Shown in pieces: positions 48,063-54,502 of a stretch of 64,000 nt of DNA. Every line of letters begins with the position of its first letter. Positions within the stretch are counted from its first letter, which is position 1. The DNA is taken from contig NZ_RXFQ01000002.1 of the NCBI RefSeq assembly GCF_003951285.1, forward strand, positions 186,001 through 250,000, in the 5' to 3' direction. This DNA is from Variovorax beijingensis. Lineage in GTDB: Bacteria > Pseudomonadota > Gammaproteobacteria > Burkholderiales > Burkholderiaceae_C. A program made the position numbers and the translations under genes. Below the pieces are notes generated by a model. The model had not been told where the DNA came from. It saw only the letters and a list, made by a program, of their open reading frames with translations, and did no database searches.

Positions 48063-48168
48063 GCAAACCGCCGCCACGGCACGGCGTCGGCGAAGCGCGG
48101 CGCGGGCGGAGCGCTTGCCGCTGCGCACCGTCGCCATCTCAACCCACCCATCAACGGAGTCGAATCTC

Positions 48169-50328
48169 TTGGAAGTTTCATTCAGCAAGGAAGTGGAGAT
48201 GCTGCGCCTGGGCGCCGGCGACACGTTCCACGGCGAGGGCATCCTCGCAATCACCAAGGGCCTGCTGCAGTCGGGCGTGGCCTACGTGGGCGGCTACCAG
48301 GGCGCGCCGGTGTCGCACCTGCTCGACGTGATGGTGCAGGGCAAGGCCTACATGGACGAACTCGGCGTGCATGTGGAGGCCTGCTCCAACGAAGCCTCGG
48401 CCGCGGCCATGCTCGGCGCCTCCATCCATTACCCGCTGCGCGGCGCCGTCACCTGGAAGTCGATAGTCGGCACCAACGTGGCGGCCGATGCGCTTTCCAA
48501 CCTGTCGTCGCCCGGCGTGACCGGCGGCGTGCTGGTGGTGGTGGGCGAGGACTACGGCGAAGGCGCCAGCGTGATCCAGGAGCGCACGCACGCCTATGCG
48601 CTCAAGTCGAGCATGTGCCTGCTCGATCCGCGGCCCGACCTGGGCGTGATGGTGCGCATGGTGGAAGAAGGCTTTCGCCTGTCCGAGACCTCGAACATGC
48701 CCTGCCTGATGGAGCTGCGCATCCGCACCTGCCACGTGCGCGGCAGCTTCGAGTGCAGGGACAACATCGCGCCCGCCGTGTCGACCCGCGCGCTGATGAG
48801 CGAGCCCGCGGGCTTCGACTACATGCGGCTCGCGCATCCGCCCGTCACCTTCCGCCACGAGAAGCTCAAGGGCGACGAGCGCATTCCGGCCGCGCGGCGC
48901 TACATCGTGGAGCACGGGCTCAACGAGCTGATTCCGGGCGGCCGGCATGCCGATCTCGGCATCGTGGTGCAGGGCGGGCTCTACAACGCGCTCATCCGCA
49001 GCCTGCAGCAGCAGGGCCTGGCCGACGCCTTCGGCGAGACGGACATCCCGATCCTGGTGCTCAACGTGACCTACCCGCTGGTGCCCGAGCAGGTGGCCGA
49101 CTTCTGCGTTGGCAAGCGCGCCGTGCTGGTGGTGGAAGAAGGCCAGCCCGAATACATCGAGCAGGACATCGCCACCCTGCTGCGCCGGCGCGACATCCAG
49201 ACGCCGCTGCACGGCAAGGACATGCTGCCCGCAGCCGGCGAATACGGCGTCGAGGTGCTCGCAGGCGGCCTTGGCACGTTCGCCGCGAAGTACATCGAAA
49301 GCAGCGAGGCTTCGTCTTCCGCAAAGGCCTGGCTGGCCGGCAACCGCGAACGCCGCGAGGCGGTGGCGCGCCAGCTCGAAACGCTGCTGCCCAACCGGCC
49401 GCCGAGCTTCTGCATCGGCTGCCCAGAGCGCCCGGTGTTCTCGGCCCTCAAGCTCGCGCAGCAGGAGACCGGGCCGGTGCACATCGCGGCCGACATCGGC
49501 TGCCATGCCTTCGGCACCTTCGAGCCCTTCTCGATGGGGCATTCGATCCTCGGCTACGGCATGAGCCTGGCAAGCCGCGCGGGCGTGGCGCCCATGATGA
49601 ACCGCCGCACGCTGTCGATCATGGGCGACGGCGGCTTCTGGCACAACGGGCTGCTCACGGGCGTGCAGAGCGCGCTCTTCAACGGCGACGACGCGGTGCT
49701 CCTGATCTTCAAGAACGGCTACACCTCGGCCACCGGCACGCAGGACATCATCTCCACGCCCGACGACGAGATGAAGGAACGCGCCGTCGACAAGCAGCAG
49801 AGCCTGGTCGACAAGAACCAGACCATCGAGGCCACGCTCACGGGCCTGGGCGTGAAGTGGATGCGCACCGTGACCACCTACGACGTGGAACGCATGCGCA
49901 AGACCCTGACCGAAGCGCTCACCAGCGACTTCAACGGCCTGAAGGTGGTGATTGCCGAGGGCGAATGCCAGCTCGAGCGGCAGCGCCGCATCAAGCCCTG
50001 GATCGCCGGCCTGCTCAAGAAGGGCGAGCGCGTGGTGCGCGTGAAGTACGGCGTCGACGAAGACGTGTGCAACGGCGACCACGCCTGCATCCGCCTGTCG
50101 GGCTGCCCCACGCTCACGCTCAAGGACAACCCCGACCCGCTCAAGGTCGACCCCGTCGCCACCGTGATCGACGGCTGCGTGGGCTGCGGCCTGTGCGGCG
50201 AGAACGCGCATGCGGCCACGCTGTGCCCGAGCTTCTACCGCGCCGAGGTGGTGCAGAACCCGAAGTGGCACGAACGCCTGCTGCACGCGCTGCGCGGCGC
50301 CATGGTGCGCGTGCTGCAACCCGCATGA
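48169..50328 (+). CDS. iorA: Indolepyruvate:ferredoxin oxidoreductase, alpha-type subunit
   Basis: 719 residues if the TTG at 48169 is used (ACGGAG upstream), 709 if the ATG at 48199 is used (AAGGAAGTGGAG upstream); the residues between (EVSFSKEVEM) look coding. Oxidative decarboxylation of aryl-pyruvates to aryl-acetyl-CoA with ferredoxin. Pyrimidine-binding domain first (YVGGYQGAPVSHLLDVM), then the TPP domain with SFCIGCPERPVFSALKLAQ and IMGDGGFWHNGLLTGVQSAL, and a ferredoxin-like C-terminus with CNGDHAC/SGCPTL and GCVGCGLCGENAHAATLCPS. Pairs with the beta-type subunit that follows. Confidence 0.87.
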   Translation: MEVSFSKEVEMLRLGAGDTFHGEGILAITKGLLQSGVAYVGGYQGAPVSHLLDVMVQGKAYMDELGVHVEACSNEASAAAMLGASIHYPLRGAVTWKSIVGTNVAADALSNLSSPGVTGGVLVVVGEDYGEGASVIQERTHAYALKSSMCLLDPRPDLGVMVRMVEEGFRLSETSNMPCLMELRIRTCHVRGSFECRDNIAPAVSTRALMSEPAGFDYMRLAHPPVTFRHEKLKGDERIPAARRYIVEHGLNELIPGGRHADLGIVVQGGLYNALIRSLQQQGLADAFGETDIPILVLNVTYPLVPEQVADFCVGKRAVLVVEEGQPEYIEQDIATLLRRRDIQTPLHGKDMLPAAGEYGVEVLAGGLGTFAAKYIESSEASSSAKAWLAGNRERREAVARQLETLLPNRPPSFCIGCPERPVFSALKLAQQETGPVHIAADIGCHAFGTFEPFSMGHSILGYGMSLASRAGVAPMMNRRTLSIMGDGGFWHNGLLTGVQSALFNGDDAVLLIFKNGYTSATGTQDIISTPDDEMKERAVDKQQSLVDKNQTIEATLTGLGVKWMRTVTTYDVERMRKTLTEALTSDFNGLKVVIAEGECQLERQRRIKPWIAGLLKKGERVVRVKYGVDEDVCNGDHACIRLSGCPTLTLKDNPDPLKVDPVATVIDGCVGCGLCGENAHAATLCPSFYRAEVVQNPKWHERLLHALRGAMVRVLQPA

Positions 50329-50336
50329 GAGACGAC

Positions 50337-51953
50337 ATGGAACAGAACCGCCCCATCTCCCTGCTCGTCTGCGCCCTTGGCGGCGAAGGCGGCGGCGTGC
50401 TCACCGAATGGCTGGTCGAGATCGCCCGCCACGCCGGCTACGCCGCGCAGAGCACGTCGATCCCTGGCGTGGCGCAGCGCACCGGCGCCACCACCTACTA
50501 CATCGAGGTGTTCCCGGTGCCGCTCGCGCAGCTGGCCGGCCGGCGCCCGGTGTTCAGCCTGAGCCCGGTGCCGGGCGCGCTCGACGCCATCGTGTCGTCG
50601 GAGCTGCTCGAGACCGCGCGCCAGATCGGCAACGGCATGAGCGCGCCGCTGCGCACGCTGGTCATCAGCTCGTCGGCGCGCATCTTCACCACCGCCGAGC
50701 GCATGCAGCCCGGCGACGGCCGCGCCGACGCGCAGCAGCTGCTCGACGTGGTCAAGGCCTTCAGCCGCGAACACCATGTGTTCGACATGAATGCCGTGGC
50801 ACGCGAGACCGGCACGGTGGTCAGCGCGGTGATGCTCGGCGCCATCGCGGGCAGCGGCCTGTTTCCGTTTCCGCGCGAGGCCTGTGAGCAGGTGGTGCGC
50901 GGCGGCGACGCCCACGCATCCGAGAAGCTCGGCAAGACGGCCGCCGCCAGCCTGCGCGGCTTTGCGGCGGGCTTCGAGGCCGTGGGCACGCCGCGCGCTC
51001 AGGCTGCTTTCGTGAGCAGCGTGCTGGCCGCCGACACCCGCGACGCGCCGCCACCGCCGCGCGCCTTGCCGGACGAACTGGCGCGGCGCTTTCCGCCCGC
51101 CGTGCACGACATGCTCGCGCTCGGCCATGCGCGCGTGCTCGACTACCAGGACGCCGCCTACGCCGCGCTCTACGCCGGGCGGCTGGGCCGGGTGCTCGAT
51201 GCCGAGCGCGCCGCCGACCCGGCCGGCGCGCAGGGCTTCGCCATCACCCGCGAGACGGCGCGCTGGCTCGCGCTGTGGATGGCTTTCGACGACATCGTGC
51301 GCGTGGCCGCATTGAAAGGCCGTGCGAGCCGTGCGCAGCGCGTGCGGCAGGAAGTGCGCGCGGCCGACGAAGACATCGTGAAGGTCTATGACCACTTCAA
51401 GCCCGGCGCGGCCGAGTTCGCCGCGCTGCTGCCGCCGGGCCTGGCACGCCGCGTCACCGCGTGGGACCGCGGCCGGCAGGCGCGCGGCCGGGAGCCATGG
51501 GCGCTGCCGCTCAAGGTGGGCAGCCACTCGGTGCTCGGCATGGCCTCGCTGCGCCTCTTGTCATCGCTGAAGTGGCTGCGCCGCCGCGGCCAGCGCTTCG
51601 CCGAGGAACAGGCACTGATCGAACGCTGGCTCGCGGCGGTCGAGGCCGGAACGCGCGAGGCCTGGGCGCTGGGCCGCGAGCTCGCGCTGTGCGGCCGGCT
51701 CATCAAGGGCTACGGCAGCACCAACGAGCGCGGCAAGCACAACCTGCTGCACATGATCGGCGAACTCGCGGGCCGGGCAACGCTGCCGGCGCCGGCGCGT
51801 GCCAAGGCAATCGCCGCGGCGCGCGAAGCAGCCCTGGCCGACGAGGGCGGCAAGGCGCTCGACGCCGCGCTGGTGCGCCATGGCGCCGCGCCGCGGCCGG
51901 TGCAGGCGCAGGCCATCCGCTGGATGAAACGGCCGCCGTCCACCACCGCCTGA
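50337..51953 (+). CDS. iorB: Indolepyruvate:ferredoxin oxidoreductase, beta-type subunit with long extension
   Basis: 538 residues from ATG 50337; ATG 50325 would overlap the iorA stop and add four residues. N-terminal pyruvate ferredoxin oxidoreductase gamma domain (about 1-200; LVCALGGEGGGVLTEWLVEI, SIPGVAQRTGATTYYIEVFP). The remaining 330 residues form the helical extension known in proteobacterial homologs (KVGSHSVLGMASLRLLSSLK, LCGRLIKGYGSTNERGKHNL) and absent from the roughly 200-residue archaeal IorB. It forms the catalytic complex with the preceding subunit. Confidence 0.85.
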   Translation: MEQNRPISLLVCALGGEGGGVLTEWLVEIARHAGYAAQSTSIPGVAQRTGATTYYIEVFPVPLAQLAGRRPVFSLSPVPGALDAIVSSELLETARQIGNGMSAPLRTLVISSSARIFTTAERMQPGDGRADAQQLLDVVKAFSREHHVFDMNAVARETGTVVSAVMLGAIAGSGLFPFPREACEQVVRGGDAHASEKLGKTAAASLRGFAAGFEAVGTPRAQAAFVSSVLAADTRDAPPPPRALPDELARRFPPAVHDMLALGHARVLDYQDAAYAALYAGRLGRVLDAERAADPAGAQGFAITRETARWLALWMAFDDIVRVAALKGRASRAQRVRQEVRAADEDIVKVYDHFKPGAAEFAALLPPGLARRVTAWDRGRQARGREPWALPLKVGSHSVLGMASLRLLSSLKWLRRRGQRFAEEQALIERWLAAVEAGTREAWALGRELALCGRLIKGYGSTNERGKHNLLHMIGELAGRATLPAPARAKAIAAAREAALADEGGKALDAALVRHGAAPRPVQAQAIRWMKRPPSTTA

Positions 51954-51987
51954 TTCCGATTCCATAACAACCCAGGAGACACCACCC

Positions 51988-52977
51988 ATGCCCCACCACG
52001 CCCTTCCTTGGCGGCGACGCCTGCTGTTCACCGCCGCCTGCGCGCTGCTGGCCTTCGCGCACGCACAGGCGCATGCCGACACATGGCCCGCCAAGCCGAT
52101 CAAGGTGGTCGTCAACTTTCCGCCCGGCGGCGCCGCCGACCAGATCGCGCGCGCCGTCTCGCAGCCGCTGCAGGAGGCGCTCAAGCAACCGGTGGTGATC
52201 GAGAACCGCGCGGGTGCCAACGGCAACGTCGGCGGCGAGGCGGTGGCGCGCGCACCGGCCGACGGCTACACGCTGCTCATGAGTTCGGGCGGCATGGTGT
52301 CGGTCAACCCGCACCTGTATTCGCGCATGAGCTTCGATCCCGCGAAGGACCTGGTGCCGGTGGCCGCGGCCGCGCGCGTGCTGGTGTTCCTGGTGGCCAG
52401 GCCGGCGCTGCCGCCCACCAATGTGCGCGAGTTCATCGCGTACCTCAAGGCCAACCCGGGCAAGCTGTCGTATGGCTCGCCGGGCAACGGCAGTTCGCCG
52501 CACCTGGCCGGCGAGATGTTCAAGAGCCAGGCCGGCGTCTTCGCGCTGCACGTGCCCTACCGCGGCGCGGCGCCCGCGCTGCAGGACCTGCTGGCGGGCC
52601 AGATCGACTATGCGTTCGACCCGGGCATCGGCCTGCAGCAGGTGCGCGCCGGCAAGCTCAGGCTGCTGGCGGTGGGCAGCCCGCAGCGCTCGCCGCAGTT
52701 CCCCGACGTGCCCACGCTCGACGAGGCCGGACTGCGCGGCTTCGACGCCGACACCGTGTTCGGCTTCTACGCGCCCGCAGGCACGCCGCCTGAAGTGGTG
52801 GCGCTGCTCAATGCGCAGATCAACCGCGCGCTCGCACTGCCGGCTGTGAAGGAACGCATCGCCTCGCTCGGCGGCGAAGCGCTGCCGGGCTCGCCGGCCG
52901 AATTCCAGCGGCGCGCGGCGGCCGATTCGCAGCGCTTCGGCGCGCTGATCCGCGACCGCAAGATCGTTGCGGATTGA
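51988..52977 (+). CDS. Bug/TctC-family binding protein
   Basis: 329 residues with signal peptide about 1-30 (AQAHADTWP). Family blocks: IKVVVNFPPGGAADQIARAV, VVIENRAGANGNVGGEAVAR, ADGYTLLMSSGGMVSVNPHL, VPYRGAAPALQDLLAGQIDY. It follows iorB by 34 bases with a GGAGA ribosome site, so it is in the same operon and may bring in the arylpyruvate or a related aromatic acid. That ligand is inference. Confidence 0.9.
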   Translation: MPHHALPWRRRLLFTAACALLAFAHAQAHADTWPAKPIKVVVNFPPGGAADQIARAVSQPLQEALKQPVVIENRAGANGNVGGEAVARAPADGYTLLMSSGGMVSVNPHLYSRMSFDPAKDLVPVAAAARVLVFLVARPALPPTNVREFIAYLKANPGKLSYGSPGNGSSPHLAGEMFKSQAGVFALHVPYRGAAPALQDLLAGQIDYAFDPGIGLQQVRAGKLRLLAVGSPQRSPQFPDVPTLDEAGLRGFDADTVFGFYAPAGTPPEVVALLNAQINRALALPAVKERIASLGGEALPGSPAEFQRRAAADSQRFGALIRDRKIVAD

Positions 52978-53020
52978 GCGCGCGCATCGCCCCGTGGCCG
53001 CCGACGGCGAGAATGAACCG

Positions 53021-53443
53021 ATGAGCAGCAACAGCAAAGAGATCACCTACACCGCGCGCGTCGAGTTCGGCGACTGCGATCCGGCCGGCATTGTCTGGTT
53101 TCCCAACTTCTTCCGCTGGATCGATGCGGCCTCGCGCCACTTCTTCGCGGAATGCGGCGTGCCGCGCTGGGAAGAAACGGCGCAGACGCTGGGCGTGATC
53201 GGCACGCCGCTGGTCGACACGCACACGCGCTTCGTCAAGGCCGCGAGCTACGGCGACACGCTGCAGATCGCGGTGCGCATCACCGAGTGGCGCGACAAGA
53301 GCTTCGTGCAGACCTACCGCGTGACACGCGGCGACGAACTGATCCTCGAATGCGAGGAGGTGCGCATCTTCGCGGCGAAGCGCGAAGGCGGCGGCATCCG
53401 CGCGGTGCCGATTCCGCCCGCGATCCGCGCGCTCTGCGACTAG
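53021..53443 (+). CDS. Hotdog-fold acyl-CoA thioesterase (4HBT family)
   Basis: 140 residues from ATG 53021. 4-hydroxybenzoyl-CoA thioesterase-type hotdog: VEFGDCDPAGIVWFPNFFRW carries the catalytic Asp in DPAGIVxFP, followed by the helix WIDAASRHFFAECG and the strand KAASYGDTLQIAVRITEW. Lies 43 bases after the Bug gene in the ior operon, so it may hydrolyse the aryl-acetyl-CoA made by the oxidoreductase. An in-frame GTG/ATG further upstream lies within the Bug gene and is not used. Confidence 0.88.
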   Translation: MSSNSKEITYTARVEFGDCDPAGIVWFPNFFRWIDAASRHFFAECGVPRWEETAQTLGVIGTPLVDTHTRFVKAASYGDTLQIAVRITEWRDKSFVQTYRVTRGDELILECEEVRIFAAKREGGGIRAVPIPPAIRALCD

Positions 53444-53480
53444 GGCCTGTTCACACCAGGCCGCGTCTTAGAATGGCCCG

Positions 53481-53684
53481 ATGAACTGGCGCACTCTTCT
53501 TCCGCTCGCTTTGCTCGCCACCGGCTGCTCCGTACCTCCCAACCAGGTGGTGCCCTTCCGCGAGGGCGTGCTGCGCGCGCCCACGTACACGCAGGCCACC
53601 GACCATTGCAGCGCCAAGGGCCAGACGCCGCGCTGGGTCGGCAAGGCGCCCGCGGAATCCGGCGTCCTGTTCCAGTGCTACTGA
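53481..53684 (+). CDS. Small lipoprotein, function unknown
   Basis: 67 residues. Lipoprotein signal ending LATGC with lipidated Cys16, followed by SVPPNQVVPFREGVLRAP. Two further cysteines (in DHCSAKG and the terminal FQCY) could form a disulfide. No known domain recognised. 37 bases after the thioesterase, possibly its own transcription unit. Confidence 0.72.
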   Translation: MNWRTLLPLALLATGCSVPPNQVVPFREGVLRAPTYTQATDHCSAKGQTPRWVGKAPAESGVLFQCY

Positions 53685-53756
53685 GCTTCGCGGCGGCCCC
53701 CTTGCGGCCGCGCTGCAGCGCGGCGCGATAGCCCTGCGCAGTGCCGAGCCAATGGG

Positions 53757-53786
53757 TTGACGGCACTCATGACGCGGTGCAACAAT
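53757..53786 (+). promoter_or_regulatory. Candidate promoter of the mgtA leader
   Basis: TTGACG (53757-53762) and AACAAT (53781-53786) with an 18-base spacer. Transcription would begin near 53793, just before the first long stem of the leader. Match to consensus is moderate. Confidence 0.4.
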
Positions 53787-53801
53787 CCCATATCTTTACT
53801 T

Positions 53802-53880
53802 CGGAGCCTCGTGCGTGGACAGTGCCAGTTGGATCAGTGACAAGACGCGTGCTTTGGCAGGCGTGACACACCCGGCTCCG
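53802..53880 (+). ncRNA. Putative structured RNA element closed by CGGAGCC/GGCTCCG
   Basis: CGGAGCC (53802-53808) pairs with GGCTCCG (53874-53880); inside, TGCCA (53823-53827) pairs with TGGCA (53855-53859). The 79-base element begins at the predicted transcript start. Size and closed multi-stem form suit a riboswitch-like aptamer or a small RNA, but no known family is recognised. Confidence 0.4.
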
Positions 53881-54024
53881 TAGCGCAGGCTTCTTGCGCG
53901 CCGCGGCCTGTGTGCCCGCAGCGTGCGACCCCCTTGCCTCCTTCGGCAAGCGGCTCTCCCCCTTCCAGATCCCGTTGTTTTCGTCGCTGACTTTTTCAGT
54001 CAGCTTGCGTGGTCTCATGCCACG

Positions 54025-54048
54025 AGGCCCTTCCTTGCGAAGGAGCCT
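54025..54048 (+). promoter_or_regulatory. Hairpin burying the ribosome site of the 75-codon ORF
   Basis: AGGC-CCTTC (54025-54033) pairs with GAAGG-A-GCCT (54039-54048), nine pairs with a single bulged A and a five-base loop. The 3' arm contains AAGGAG (54040-54045), the Shine-Dalgarno seven bases before ATG 54053. When folded, initiation should be blocked. Confidence 0.6.
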
Positions 54049-54052
54049 TGTC

Positions 54053-54280
54053 ATGCGTCAGTTTCATTCCTGCCAGCAACGGCAACAACAGCAGCAGCCA
54101 TCGTCGCCGCAGGCGCAGCCGCGCGTTCGCGGCGCCTCGGCGCATGCGCCAGGCCATGCGGCCGCCGCACCGGCGGCCATCGACGAGACGCTGGACCAGG
54201 CCGCCGCGCTCTGGACCACGCGGCGCATCCGCAGCTTCCTCCTGCTGCTCGACCGGAACGCCGGTCCGAAGCAGCGCTGA
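54053..54280 (+). CDS. Small Gln-rich ORF in the mgtA leader
   Basis: 75 residues starting MRQFHSCQQRQQQQQPSSPQ, with a five-Gln run, a low-complexity Ala/Pro middle and a helical C-terminus (IDETLDQAAALWTTRRIRSF). It has a strong AAGGAG ribosome site at ideal spacing, buried in the hairpin at 54025-54048. No homology recognised. It may be a small protein co-expressed with MgtA or a translated leader whose translation state controls downstream structure. The ribosome site and position are seen; function is unknown. Confidence 0.55.
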   Translation: MRQFHSCQQRQQQQQPSSPQAQPRVRGASAHAPGHAAAAPAAIDETLDQAAALWTTRRIRSFLLLLDRNAGPKQR

Positions 54281-54333
54281 GCCAGCCACCGCGCAGAACC
54301 GCAACCGCATCATCTTCATCGCAGGAGGCCACC

Positions 54334-54447
54334 ATGGACCCAGCCCCTCGCTTGCGCCGCAGCGCGCCCCGCTCTTTTCTTGATTCGATGCCATTTGCTT
54401 TCATCACGACCCGGCGCGCCGCGCCGCGGAGGACTCCCGCCCGCTGA
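54334..54447 (+). CDS. 37-codon leader peptide, MgtL-like
   Basis: 37 residues beginning MDPAPRLRRSAPRSFLDSMP, rich in Pro (six) and Arg. The ribosome site is exceptional: AGGAGG (54323-54328) five bases before ATG 54334. The start resembles the enterobacterial mgtA leader peptide MgtL ([17 protein letters not shown]) in its acidic-Pro opening followed by an Arg cluster. In that system ribosomes stall or fall off at the acidic/Pro codons under low Mg2+, opening mgtA. The stop lies 55 bases before the mgtA ATG, directly ahead of the hairpin that buries the mgtA ribosome site. Too short for standard gene calling. Confidence 0.6.
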   Translation: MDPAPRLRRSAPRSFLDSMPFAFITTRRAAPRRTPAR

Positions 54448-54468
54448 TTGACCGAGTCGGCCGGTTCC

Positions 54469-54495
54469 CTCCTTCGCGGCCCGCGCCCGAAGGAG
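54469..54495 (+). promoter_or_regulatory. Hairpin burying the mgtA ribosome site
   Basis: CTCCTTCG (54469-54476) pairs perfectly with CGAAGGAG (54488-54495) around an 11-base loop. The 3' arm contains AAGGAG, the Shine-Dalgarno seven bases before ATG 54503. It begins 21 bases after the 37-codon ORF stops, so a ribosome at that stop codon could keep the stem open. Confidence 0.65.
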
Positions 54496-54502
54496 AAGAA
54501 CC

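Larger units (their letters stand above)
53793..54052 (+). promoter_or_regulatory. Structured 5' leader RNA of the mgtA operon
   Basis: About 260 bases with six hairpins in a row: 53802-53880 (7-bp closing stem), 53883-53899 (GCGCA/TGCGC), 53933-53950 (CTTGCC/GGCAAG), 53986-54004 (GCTGACT/AGTCAGC), 54008-54024 (CGTGG/CCACG) and 54025-54048 (AGGCCCTTC/GAAGG-A-GCCT). All but the first and last are uninterrupted stems. The density is far above that of other intergenic gaps here. I do not recognise a described Mg2+ riboswitch (M-box) in it. Confidence 0.6.

Noticed and set aside
53793..54052. M-box (ykoK) Mg2+ riboswitch ahead of mgtA
   Set aside because: The conserved M-box blocks as I know them are not visible; the hairpin chain is of a different form. 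A covariance-model search would settle it.
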